Assembly: GCA_047495785.1 (NCBI GenBank)
Contig: JBLDXI010000045.1
Coordinates: 744,001-808,000 of the forward strand
Direction of reading: 5' to 3'
Source: Lepidodermella squamata
Taxonomy: Eukaryota; Gastrotricha
DNA length: 64,000 bases
The notes beneath the pieces are model-generated. The model did not search any database. It had not been told where the DNA came from and worked only from the letters and a program-made list of their open reading frames with translations. Shown piece by piece: positions 35,007 to 46,888 of the stretch (position 1 is the first letter of the stretch; every line of letters begins with the position of its first letter). Both the position numbers and the translations under genes were made by a program.

Positions 35007-38000
35007 ATGAGCGCGGCCGCCTCCGATCCAGCGGATTTCCTAAGACTGAGCAGTGGTAGGCGCGATTTTTAGTTGAATAATTTTTCACCATCGTATTTTA
35101 TTACAAGGACCGCTTAACGGCAAGTCAAATGACTTCATTAACAATGACGGCCTGGATATCGATTATGTAGGCGAATTATTGCTTGTTAATAATTGGTTTG
35201 TTCATATAATATTGATTGATGCTTTTAGGATGATGAAGACGATGGTCCTCCGGCCTTGCAAATGAGCAATGAGGAACTCGTGGCGCTGCAATCTCGTTTT
35301 CGGTTAGAATGCGATAATGGTTCCGATTCGGGTAATTCTTTTTCAGAGGCTCAACTGTATTACTTTAACCATCATGCTATTTGTAGATGACAGCGACGAA
35401 GAAGTCGAAGTTCCTGCGGTTAGTAAGCCCACAATTTCCGTCAATGGTCTTCCGGCTGATAGCCGGCTAACATCCGTGAAGTCCATCACGCCTTCCAGTT
35501 GCACTTCGGCGAACAATCGACCATACGATGGTTAACAATATAAATTTCATTATTTGCTTCAACTTAATATCTTTCGAAAACTAGATTCCTCATGTTTCCC
35601 AACTGACTCGATGATCCTTGAAAATAAGACCATTTACGAGAATATGGTAAATTTATACCTGCACGCAACACATTTTATTTCAAAATTTGTTATTTTGCTA
35701 GCTTCATGATGACCCTGCAAACGAGACCAGCGTTGACAAATGGCAAGCTGTAAATCGACCAAAATATATCTCTCGCCCGGATGGATGGAATTTTGCCAGG
35801 TCAAATGATTTAGTGCAAATGACTCCCGAAGAGTATTTGGCTCTCCGGTCTGAACCAATCGGCTCATTAGGTGGAAACAACAATCTGGTATTGAATTTTC
35901 ATTGAATTTGTTGAAAAATGAATGCGTTGCTTCTTTAGACTGCTTTCGAAATGGCTGGCTTGTTGCCGTCCAACTCTCCAGCTTCTTCGACTTCACCAAC
36001 TGAATGCAACGATAAGAAGCCATCGCCTATACCTCCTCAACCGCCTAAAAGTACCGCCGATGTTAAACCAGTCACAGAGGCGCCGGATGTGAGTGTAAAT
36101 ATCGAATATCTGCTTCAACCAAGCCAGCCTGTCGGTGATACAACAATGGATCAAACCAGAGTGGATCAAGCTTCCCCGACGCCTCAAGTATCGGCTGCCC
36201 AACAATCAACGAAGGTAGCAGATTCAAATAGCAAAGATGACACTCGCTTATCGTCAAACAGAGTAATGGCTACCATGGACTGTTTTTCTAGTTTTTTATT
36301 CTTTTCTTTCTTTAGCTTCCCGACAGCGGTCGTGATACCGATCGGCAAAGCCCCACCGCTTCTGAAACAGCTAGCTACCGCTCTAATCATTCGAGTAGCA
36401 GTGTTAGTTTCAGTTTCAATAACGGCAGTGCGATTGCTGACGCCACTGACCCTGACTTGGCGGCAGTCGACGCCATGCTTGAAATGTATGATGCGGATGT
36501 CGATCCCGATGAGTTGGCCGAACACATCATGATGCGATTCGGGGTGAACCCGCAACGACCCGCCAGTACGAGCGCTCTGTTTCGCGATCAAGACGAATCA
36601 CTATTACGTCCGCCTAACCGAGGCGGCGCTTTGTCACTTGCCAGTGTTGTTTCTAGCACTCCGAAGGCCGCGCCCAACCAGAAGAACGGCTCGCGACCCG
36701 GCTCAGCGCAATCATCGGCCTCGCGCAAAGTTGACACGACCACCTCATCTCAAGTAACCCTCGTAAGTTTACCGCAAGTTTGTCACGCGCAATCACGTGT
36801 CATTCACCTGCGCTCTTTTAGGAAAACGTGTCTGCCGGCCGGGCGAGTAATGAATCGCATAACAATGGTGGCGAAAATCGGATTAGCGCGCCCTCACCGC
36901 GCAGTTCGAACTCAACTGTGACAAGCGGCGGCGGCGGCGGCTTTGTGAAACCGGCTAGACCAAGTGGTGGCAATGAAAACATCGAAAAGAATATCCAAGC
37001 TAAAAATAGCAACAAAGCATCCCCAAATCCGTTGACGCAGTCAAACTTGTCGCTTATTTCGTCGTTCGATGCATCCAGCGTATCTGAATATGGACCACTA
37101 CTCACGCCAATGGCTGATAAAGGGCCTTTCATCCGACTGGAATGGGATAAACTTGCAATTGACATGAAAGAGCCGGTTTATGTCGGTCAGACGCAAGATT
37201 TGACGCTAACTGCAAAAAATACGGGCAGGTTATGGGTTCAATTAAGCGCGACATTGCAAAACCCGAAAATTGACGGAAATCAAACAGGTGGACCACGAGG
37301 TCTTCACGTTTTGAATTCAACTGTTGTTGTAGAGCCGAATGCGAGCGGCACTTATCGGCTTCGTTTCTCGCCGGGAGATCCCGGATTTTACTCGGCAAAT
37401 ATCGACATTTTTGCTTGTGTTGTTGGGTCAGTTGTTGAAGACTCGCGAACGCTACCGCCAATTCCGTTCTCAGCCGATGTCCGCTTACCCGCTGTCGACT
37501 TTTTCATACCAGGCCAACAGATATGTGATTTTGGCGCCTTACCTGCCGGGGCTAGTAAGCGCATGGTTTGTTCATTACGCTTCCAACCCCCGTCTTCAGT
37601 GACCCCGGCTTCGTCCAGTTTCAACATTGACGTCCCGATAGTAGTAACGATTCGACCTGAATCAGCGTGGCGTTGTTTCCATTTTCTGCCAACTACGGGC
37701 TCGAATACCGAGGCTTTGGCCAAAAGTAAATCGATTACTAACGCTCCAGCTCCTTTATACGGCGCAGGTCATGCCACGAAGCTGTACCTATCTCCGATTC
37801 ACCAACAACACGATTTCGTGGTGTGTTTCACCGCTCGTTATGACATCGAGCTATCGCCGAACCAGCAAGGCCTTGATATAAACGAGGCTGAATTAGTCGC
37901 CCAAACTGATTCGACGCCGCCTCGGCAATTGTCGGTTGTACCGCTGAGGGCAGGGGTTGGAATTGTTTCGATCAAGGCGGTTGGCCTTGACCAAAACAGC

Positions 38001-41000
38001 GATGATTCGACTACGCTGAGAATGTCGACCCAAATCGCGAACACGATTACTCGCACGTTTTTCCTCGTCAATTCTGGATCGATTGGGGTTGATATTACGA
38101 CAGCCATCACTTCATCGCCAACTACTCAAAGCGCAGACCAGCCAGATCTTGGAAATGTGAAGATGTTTTCCGTCCAGCCGAGTCAGTTCACGTTGTTGCC
38201 AAAGCAAAAAATGCAAATCTGCGTTAAATTTGAGCCGTTTGGGCTGGGTGCAAATGAAATGTGCGCTGGTTTCCTGAGTTTCTACACCGACCCGCCGCAA
38301 AGTGGAGCGCCCGGTCAGTTGCCCGCGCTTGACGTATCGCTTATCGGCCTGGTAACTCCGGCTCCTGTTGAGCAAATTTCATCGAATCGAGGATCAGTTT
38401 CTTCGTCTTCGTTGCCTGGCAGTGCGCATTCGACCCCAGGTTCGCAGATAATGGCGCTGGATTCGAGGCAGAATTCGCAACAGCGGCCGGGATTTGCGAG
38501 CAACTCTGGCAGTGAAAGTGCGAATAGCTCTGCGTCGTCCACCAACAGCCGCCGTACACTTGTCACCAGCCATCAACGAGTCGTATGGTGGGGCGTCGAT
38601 CCGGGTCAGCAAATTGAACAAGTAAGCGGTTTTCATATTTCTACTGCAAACTGGTAGTTCAGGACTGAAACAAAAAAAGATCTATGAAATTCGCAAATTT
38701 TCGGGACAATTGAAATGCAATTGAATTTGAATTTTCAGGCAAATGAAGAAACTAGTCGGAAAAACGACACCCGTATGCCAAATTAGGCACTTGGGCGCTA
38801 AGTTCGCATAAGGTTTTGATCCCACTGAAAATTTCAATCGCTCTAGTTTTTTTGAATATAGTTTCATTCGGATGAATTCATAGGATTCGTCAGCCAAGCT
38901 ACTGTTTTATTTTGTTTTGTTTTTCTTAAAAAGTCATAAAAACGTTAGGCAGTCAATGAGACCTTGCGGAAACGGCTGTTGAGTCAGATTTAGCAGAAAT
39001 TTTTTCTTAGATGTCGATTTTTTCGATTGAAAAAATAAAAAAACCCTTTTTGAATTTGAACGCTTACCGAGAAGCAACGGAATAATGAAATTCGGGTTTC
39101 AGATTCTTGTAGGCAACATCTAAAAGTAGTATTCTGCAAAAGGAGACAACAATTCGAAAAATTGGCCGAGCTGTGAACTTGCAAAGTCGAAATTCCGAAA
39201 TCGTCCTTATGGCCGTGAAAGGGTTAATACTTGGATAAATTTGAGAGCTTAGCATATAATAAAACTCGAAATAGTACTTGAAATTTCCAGGTTCCGGCTA
39301 AAATTGGGTAATTTCTTTTATTGCTGATATTTTCTGAAAAAAATCTGAAAGTCGAGTGTGATAAAACTGCATTCATATCTCTCAATTATATCAACTTTAT
39401 AATTATTTTCGATAGATTGTCAATTTGCGAAATGTTGGCTCGGACGAAGTTAGTGTTCGAATTTCCATTCGAGACCACAATGCCGATCCTCAACAACCAG
39501 CGTTCGTGCTCGCTGGGTCGACCTCACTCGCCGCCCCTCTTCTAGCCACCCTACCAGGCGCGTCCGACTTCCCTATGCGGATCATCTTCCGAGCCCAGCC
39601 GCAACACCAAAGTCGAGTCGCCATTGCGAAAATGCAAATCAAGGTGCTAGCATCTGGCGCAGGGTCTGTCCCGCCCGGTCTCAAGTTCTGCATACCGCTA
39701 TTCGGCGCCGTTGGAACTGCCGCCATGTCAGCTGAGGGCGCGACTCTTCGCACAACCAGTGCCGGTCACTACTACGCAATAATCGGAACAGTCCCAGTTG
39801 GAGTTCGCCGGTCAGTGCGGCTCACTCTGAAAAACAACGGCTCTAGAAACGCGTTTTTCACCGCTTTACCATTCGCTGATATGAGCTGCACGCAGCGTTT
39901 GGGCCACTCAAAACTAGTCTGCACGCCACCTCAAGCCTGTTTGACGCCGAATGAAACCGTCGAACTGGCTGTTGATCTGTATGTCAGTGATCGAGAGGCT
40001 GCGTTATGCGCCGAGCGGTCTTACATCGTCGCGTGTCTGCAAATCGTGTTTGGCGATAACGATTTGCGGGTTATGGCAGGTCGCGCGTTGTCCACGATGA
40101 AGCCGACTGAAATCCGCAAGTTGCTGGACGAAACTGCTATGGAGCTGATTCGAGGCGGTTCAGCGGCGACTGGTGACGAGTTGCCGCGAAATATGTCCGG
40201 CAATCTGGCTCAGACAGAAGCGTGGCCCGAGCATTTACGGCTGTTTTCTCGCCATTGCCGGCGGTTGTACGTGGCGCTGGTCGGCGAACGGACGTCAAAT
40301 TCCGAGGCGAAGGGTGGCAGCGATTTCGATGAAGAAACTTTGCAGCATACGATGTTGCTGGACGATACTCAAGCGACAATCATGTTCCCACCGCCGATTA
40401 TGAATGCCGAACGAGGCCTGAACTCAATAGCCAGCTTGGTGGAACAGAGATCTGGTCCCAAGTGAGTTTTTCTCCGCTTCTTATAGGAATCCCAGTGGAT
40501 GCCCTAAATTTTAGGTTTCAGCATACGATTTTCCCAAAATATGCATTTTTAGGCTGGATTTATAAATTTTTATCTTCCCGTTTCAATTTTCTGTTTATTT
40601 TTCAGCTCTCAACTGCCCCGGGTTCCGATTGCGGCTGCCCCATCGTTGCCCACTGTCTACGACTCGCCGAATTCTCAACGCAACTCGTCAAGCTTCCAAA
40701 ACTCGCCAGCTCATGGAATCCGCCTGCTACCTAGCGAATTGCTCCTGACTGCCCTATCAGACTCGCGGACGATGATGCTGATCAACGACACATCGTCACC
40801 AACCGATTTCGAAGCGGAATGGGCGGCGCATATTCTCATCGTTGAGCCGCCGAAAGGGACGCTGCCTTCGAACGGCACCGCTACCATCAACGTGAGACTG
40901 GCACCTGGAGCCGCTGCATTTGTCGATTCGGCGCAACAGCAATGGGTAGGCCGGGTCGGAGTCAGAACCGCATCTGGCAGCCGGTTGGAAAGCGTTGTCC

Positions 41001-44000
41001 GAGTTCATTTGAGTTCGTCAGTTCAAACTTCGAATAACATGCCGCCTCCGCCGAGTATTCCGAATTCAGCCCAACGGGCTAGGATGATGCAGGCGAGCAG
41101 GAACGAACCGGTTGTTCAAATCGTCTTCGGATCACGTGACTGCCCGCACCCGCCGGCCGCTCGTCTAGATTTCGGGAAAATCCAGCTATCGTCCGACCAG
41201 ATACAACGAAAATTGGGCCTGCGGCTTGAAAACGACCAGCCATTCCAAGTTTCATGGCAAATGGAGGAGTTGAGTGCCTACGCGCTGGCTAGTCTGCCTG
41301 GTTCGAACAGTGGGGCTCAAGTTCCGGCGGCGAATTCTGCGAATCGGTGTGTTCCATCGATATTTTCGTTCATTCCGAATAAAAGCGGCATTTTGGCGCC
41401 AAATGGCGGGCAAGTGACGCTGAAATGCGTTTTCCAACCGCCGTCGGCGAAGCAATCGCAAGATATCAACTATTTGCAGCACTTTCTGCTGACAATCAAG
41501 GGTACGACGGGCTGGACGGCTGAGACGAGGATTTCGGCGGTCGCGAGTCTCGTTACCTCGAATGCGTCTGTCAACCAATCAGTGGCGAATAGCACGAATT
41601 TGTCGATGAGCATGGCTGATCAGTCGCAAATGAGCCGCGTTTCGAATTCGTCGACTTGTTCCGCAGCGCCGTTGAGTGCGAGCCGCCGGCCGGCGTTCGG
41701 TCAGAGGATTTCGCGGTGCCTTGTCTGCCCGGGTGAAAAACACGAATTCCAGAAAGTCGTTAGACCAGGTTCGTTTTTCTTTCATTACCTGCCTATACAT
41801 TTTCTTCGGTAGCAGAATGTTTGGACTTCTTGATTTTAAATCTGATAAGAGGGCTTGAAAAGATGAAATTTTCCATATTTCCCGCAATTCTGTAACTATC
41901 AGTCCTTCTTGCGCATTTAATGTGAAGCTGGCTGTGGGACATGGATACGCATGATCTAGGGTTACAAAGGGCGGTTTTTTGGAAAATTCTAAGAAAATTA
42001 ACCATCTGCGAATTTGATTTGTGTTAATAATAGTAGTAATAGTAGCGTAGCTGTTGATAGCTCTTACCGCTCTACTCTCCTATGGAGTACTCTACCATTG
42101 ACGTTTTGCCCATGAAAATATGAATGGACCCTGTAAAGGACAGGATGATACCTGTGCTCAAAATGCAAAAGGAAACGAACGTTGAAAAAACAAAGAAAAG
42201 GGAAACAACATAATACCGTTTTTAGTAGAAAATATCAATTGAGCCGCGACAAGTGAAAACCGTAGCTTACGACATTTTTTTCAAATTCGAGTTCATTGCA
42301 TGGTCTAATGCAGTTTTTCGCGCTCATTCCAAATCTGAAACCCATTTTTTAACATCTGCTACCGTTCTCAAGATATTGGCAATTGAGTGCGCGCACATTA
42401 AAATTGCAATTTTTCAGGAGAAGCAAAAAACTAAATCAAAAGATTCGCACATTTAATAGCGACAAAATTTGATGAAACCTTTGCAATATGCGTTGACCGA
42501 AACGCCTCATTTAGTGGTTTTAATGGCCAACTAGTGCAGTTTGAGTCGTAGATTCTGAATTTTGCATTATTATGAACCTAAGCCCTGCCGATCTACCTTA
42601 ATCGAACTCTTTTTTGCCAAGGACTCATTTTCGCAATTCCCCACTGTTATTGCGTCTCTGTTTTTATGCTCTGTTTTTAAGCTGTGTGCCAACGAAACCG
42701 CCAATTGCGACGAGCTGAAAGGCTCGCCTTTTTATAACCAGCCGTTATAACCAATAAGCAGCATACCACAGACGCAATTTGAGTTTCAGACTTAACAGCG
42801 GTCCTCAAAACATCCACTCACGTTGCATAAGTTTTTTTATCGCAATCGGTTTCCACCGGCACACTGCTCATTTTTCACAAAATTTAATGTGCCAGGCTGG
42901 CATTTATCCGTTCTGCAATCAGGGTACGATAAAATCTGAATAAATAAATCTGGAAAAAGTATCTGCAACAGGCCCAGCCGAAATGATTAGCTTGGATAAA
43001 TAATGCGAAGTACCAATGGCCTAATTTGATAGTTTCCGTTAAATCGACGATCCCTCTTCTCACAATCAACAATAGTATTGAGCTTTTTATGTTGATTCAT
43101 AGCTATAGCAGTCTTTACTTCAAAAATCATGCTACATTAATGGCTCGTTAAATAACTTTTAAAATTTTCGAGAGGTCCCAAAAATTAAAAATTGAAGATC
43201 TTATGCACGAAAAGTGTTCAAATTTTGTTGACATAAGCCGGGCTATGTCGTGTCCCAGACATAATTAATTTTTATGCTAGATAGGGTGCTCGGCTCTACT
43301 CTAGCTGCAGTCATTTCACGGAGAAATTCGGAAAATTAATGGGAAAACAAAGAAAACAGTATTCTTTCATGAAATTCATCCTATGATTTAACAATCTTGA
43401 TTTCAACGGCGATTTACCCTCTTCCTTCAAATTCAGTATTTATTCATGCCACAGGAACCTCGCCCTATTCATAGATATGATGGCAAATCACCAAAAGCTA
43501 CATTAATCATAGAGATGATGGAAAAATCGCACTAAAAATTCCGATTTTTACGTTTTTTTATGAGCCATCCGCATTCCGCACGTTATCGTCAAAGGTCAAG
43601 TTTCGAATTTGTGGGCGGTTTTTATGTCTAAAAATACTACAAGTAACAAGCTTTGAAATGAATATAGTGTTCTCGCTCGAAAAATGTAATGGTAAAAAGT
43701 TTTACGCGCACCCCAAATTTACCACAGCATGCGTGAAAAATGCGTAAATTTCATGCTTTTTGACGCACTCGCATTTTTAGGTTATAGCATGAAAACTATA
43801 CATCACAGAGAAAATCGGATTGCACCAGCAGATTCCTCATGAAAAACTGCACTAGAAAATCATGAAAAGTCGATTTTGACAAAATTCACCTATCACGCCT
43901 TCTTTGCGTTCTTGTGAAAATTTCTCACAAGTGCGTAAGCTACGGTTTTCACTTGTCGCGGCTCAATTAAATGGTGGTCTCAAGCTTCAATTCATTTCTT

Positions 44001-44833
44001 TTGAAAAAATATTCGCGAAAATATTCTGACTCATTCTTGCGCATAGATTTCTGGAAAAAAACTTGCGCGTCGATATATTGTTCTAAAAATTCTTACGCCT
44101 GGTCTCATGATTACCTTTGTTTAGGATGATTCCTGGCAAATTTCAAGATTTTAGAATTGCAGGGGAGACTCTCAGTTCACCGAATGTTTAACCATGCTCC
44201 GACCTTTAATTATTGATTTGTCAGGTGGGTATTTAAAATTATGGGTAATCAGCATGCTCAGGTGTTATTTACCTTCGACACGGGCTCGAAATTCAATGCT
44301 AGTTTTCATTAACCATCTGCGAATTTGATTTGTGTCTAAGGTATGTATCTTATCCCTAATCGAATGTGGAGTCCAGGGCGCTTAAGCGAAAGCCGCGCCC
44401 TTTAATATAAAATAAAACAAGAATTGAGTGGGATTGTTGAATTAACACCACGGCCCTATTGTAATGATCGTGACGTGTCAAATGCCAAACAATTTTCAAC
44501 GTAGTTACACGAGTTTTTGATTGCTCAATTGACGCCTTTATATTCTGTTTAGGTGAGACTGTGAAGGAGAAGGTGAACTTGGAAAACCGCAGCTCCACCC
44601 AGCCGCTGCACGTCGAGATCGTCTCCGGGCCATCGCTGCCGTTCTCGACCAAGCACCGGCGCTTCACCATCGAGCCGATGCACTATTTGCACCTGCCCGT
44701 TGTTTTCAAGCCGGTGGCGCCCGGCAGCTTCCGCAGCGAGATGACGCTCAACGCATCGACATCGCCAAACAACGGCAGCGGCGTGCCCGACGAGGTGCTG
44801 ACCATCTCCCTGCTGGCCCAGGCCGGCCTGTGA
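35007..44833 (+). CDS. CEP192: CEP192/SPD-2-like centrosome protein, twelve exons
   Basis: Twelve exons keep frame and give 1886 residues: 35007-35052, 35108-35166, 35229-35331, 35387-35530, 35585-35646, 35702-35887, 35939-36262, 36316-36762, 36822-38621, 39416-40461, 40606-41768 and 44553-44833. The first third is acidic, Ser-rich and low in order, including TPEEYLALRSEPIGSLGG and LAAVDAMLEMYDADVDPDEL. From about residue 545 the protein is a string of immunoglobulin-like beta domains of the ASH/PapD/MSP type: GPFIRLEWDKLAIDMKEPVY, then LRFSPGDPGFYSANI, LRNVGSDEVSVRISIRDHNA, KLGLRLENDQPFQVSW, and a final VNLENRSSTQPLHVEIVSG with LPVVFKPVAPGSFRSEMTL. This architecture fits CEP192/SPD-2, which recruits pericentriolar material. 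Other ASH-domain proteins are the alternative. Exon 1 is the least certain. AATAAA lies at 45026. Confidence 0.78.
38622..39415. other. Intron 9 of the CEP192-like gene
   Basis: 0.8 kb, AT-rich, with short frames lacking domains. Nothing else recognised. Confidence 0.5.
41997..42024. repeat. 28-base direct repeat, copy 1
   Basis: Exact match to 44308-44335 in the same intron and orientation, containing ACCATCTGCGAATTTGATTT. It lies outside the left end of the inverted-repeat element. Confidence 0.85.
42237..43968. mobile_element. Non-autonomous inverted-repeat element
   Basis: The left end 42237-42271 and right end 43934-43968 are perfect 35-base inverted repeats, beginning AATTGAGCCGCGACAAGTG. 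Inside the ends, further imperfect inverted similarity is visible (about 42308-42325 against 43843-43860, sharing GAAAAACTGCA-TAGA). The total is 1732 bases without a transposase frame. This is the structure of a non-autonomous DNA transposon or foldback element. The flanks show no clear target-site duplication beyond the AATT that is itself part of the repeat, so the superfamily is unknown. Confidence 0.75.
44308..44335. repeat. 28-base direct repeat, copy 2
   Basis: Exact partner of 41997-42024. The pair encloses the inverted-repeat element plus about 210 and 340 bases of flank, so it is not a simple target-site duplication of that element. Confidence 0.85.
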
Positions 44834-45460
44834 ACTGAACAATATCTTCTACACTTGTTGTTTGCTCAACAGACGGCCGATCGCCGGCTCGTCGCACGTT
44901 TTTACACTTGTTGAGATTGCCGTGTGTTTGTGTGTATGTGTATGTGTGCTCATCACAAGCCTATTCCTGTTTACGCCAGCAGACTAGTCGCACAAACCAA
45001 CACCCTATTATACCCAAACTATAATAATAAATTTGAAGAAGATTTCATAATATTATTGGCGATCAATCGCCCTTTATACAATTGTTATCACTGAATTATT
45101 TCACCACAACAAACTGCCTGTTATTATTGTATAAAAATCACCTATAACAATCCTTTGTTTTTCTGTCCGGCTTATTAATAATTTTGATGATGATGATATC
45201 GATCTGCTATAATATTGCCTACATGTGAATCGGAGACTTTTGTTTTTAATAATAAAAATTATTCAACGAATCATATCCGTGGAATTTTTACCGAGATCCA
45301 CCTTATCATTCATTGAGTGTATACCTTACACGCGATTGCATCACCCTCCAGCTGAATATGAATCACCACACCCTTTATATACCGCAATTCATGTCCTGAA
45401 ACATACTTATTACTTTCCACACACAGGGACAACTTTTTGTTGCATATATTTGTGTTCTAC
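44834..45460. other. Intergenic, 0.6 kb
   Basis: 3' UTR of the CEP192-like gene (TG-rich tract near 44920-44950, AATAAA 45026) and 5' flank of the TIR gene. No gene recognised. Confidence 0.5.
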
Positions 45461-45898
45461 ATGATGCAAGATTTACTTTTTGGACTTGACGAGCGGATTA
45501 ATAATATGGATTCGGAGCGCCGACCTGCAATCTACATCAGCTATTGCTGGGATGAATCAGCGGCTGATGTGTCGCGAGTTGTCGATCACCTGGTCTCGCT
45601 GAACCAGTTCGACATTTTCTTCATCGACAAACGCCAGTCGCGGCGGGAAAATTTGGTTGGCCGCGTCGAAGAAGGCATCCGGCGAGCCTCTGTCGTACTG
45701 GTCTTCGAATCTGCTGGTTACCAATCATGCTTGGATTGCCAGTTTGAACAGCGCGTAATCGCGGAATATGGCAAGCGGACAATTTCTGTCAACATGGGCG
45801 ATTCGATTTTCGAGAAATCAGTCAATTTTTACGACTCTGAAAACGCACTTTGCGAAATTGTCAAGAAGTTGACCCTGGATACTGGCCAGAAAAATTGA
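45461..45898 (+). CDS. Single-domain TIR protein
   Basis: One exon from ATG 45461 gives 145 residues, with AATAAA at 45969. The protein is essentially one TIR fold: strand A with AIYISYCWDES (about 23-33), helix A (ADVSRVVDHLVSL), FDIFFIDKRQS as strand/BB-loop region, helix VGRVEEGIRRASVVLVFES, and SAGYQSCLDCQFEQRVIAE, where the Glu after Cys-Gln-Phe lies at the position of the catalytic Glu of NADase TIRs. There is no signal peptide, membrane segment, death domain or LRR. TIR domains signal by oligomerising or by cleaving NAD+; which applies here is unknown. The stand-alone form resembles TIR_2-type proteins of bacteria and scattered invertebrates more than Toll receptors. A further upstream exon is possible but not required. 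Confidence 0.7.
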   Translation: MMQDLLFGLDERINNMDSERRPAIYISYCWDESAADVSRVVDHLVSLNQFDIFFIDKRQSRRENLVGRVEEGIRRASVVLVFESAGYQSCLDCQFEQRVIAEYGKRTISVNMGDSIFEKSVNFYDSENALCEIVKKLTLDTGQKN

Positions 45899-46090
45899 AA
45901 AAGATGAATAATAATTTACTCTTATATCACTTGTTGATGCTCATCTTTTTATCACGCTTTGATCGTAAAATAAATTATGCTCGAAAAATGACCTGAATCT
46001 TATTTATTCTTATAAAATAGCAAAGTGATACCAGAGAAATCGAATGATAAATATATCAATAATCCAAACGGTCCTAGTAGTGCTATGATT

Positions 46091-46888
46091 TTAGACTGGA
46101 TCCGCGCAGACGTAGCCACAACCATTGCTGCAACAAAGCTATAAAAAAAGTAGGTCAAATTATACTGGTGTAAATGGCACACATTTTTATGGAAATTACC
46201 TGACCTCGCTGGAGGCAATTATTGCACAAATTCTTACAAGTGTTGATGAGCGTGTTGTTCGTGATATCAGGGCACTTTTTGAACAACAGCCTATTCGGGT
46301 CGACCCCTGGGTGTTTCTGAAGCGTGTCATTGTTAGGCACATCGTAAGGCTCATTCCACGGTTGGTAGATTAGGGGTTGTTTGCATGAGAAGCCGCAACC
46401 TCGGTTTCGGCAGCAAATCAGACCGCGCTGAGCGCAATTATTGCACTGGTTGAAGCAGGTGGGCAGCGTTGACGTTCTATTGATTGCCATCATTGTGTTA
46501 TCGTCCGTCGTGGTGTCGTCTCCGCTGACTGTGGTAGACTGCGTCGTGGGTTCTTCCAGAGGTGGGCACACTTGAATGGGAGCTGTGTACCATGGATAGG
46601 GCGTGGTATAATTTCGGTTCCAGTTGCAGTCAACTCGTCGGCTATTCACGTAGAACACAGCTTCGCAACGACCCCCGCAGTAGTAAGGATTGCAAGTTGC
46701 AGTAGGGAAAGCTTAAAAAATCAGTTATAATTCTCAACTTGATTCCTATATACACAAAACGAACCTTTACAGCGACCGAAAATGCAAGGATTGATGCAAT
46801 CCGATGGTCTGGTGCAGTCGGGCGGAAACTGGGCATGGTTTAGGGAACAAAAGCCCAACAGCAACAAAGTTACAGCTTCAATCTGCAT
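46091..46888 (-). CDS. Secreted cysteine-rich protein with WAP-like repeats
   Basis: Three exons keep frame: 46888-46765, 46711-46200 and 46138-46091, giving 227 residues. Residues 1-20 form a signal peptide (MQIEAVTLLLLGFCSLNHAQ). Next is a compact Cys module with NPCIFGRCKAFPTATCNPYY followed by CGGRCEAVFY, a pattern known from mollusc, cnidarian and other invertebrate extracellular proteins. After a Thr-rich linker come two related modules, CFNQCNNCAQRGLICCRNRG with CGFSC and CKNLCNNCLQRGQ spliced to LCCSNGCGYVC; the CC-x-NGCG-x-x-C end is WAP-like. The second module is complete only with the 16-codon last exon. An extracellular protease inhibitor or antimicrobial role is inferred. It lies next to the TIR gene and sushi genes. 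Confidence 0.75.

Larger units (their letters stand above)
41769..44552. other. Large last intron of the CEP192-like gene
   Basis: 2.8 kb, against about 50-60 bases for most introns of this gene. It contains a 1.7 kb inverted-repeat element and a 28-base exact direct repeat, listed separately. No coding frame is recognisable. Confidence 0.7.
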
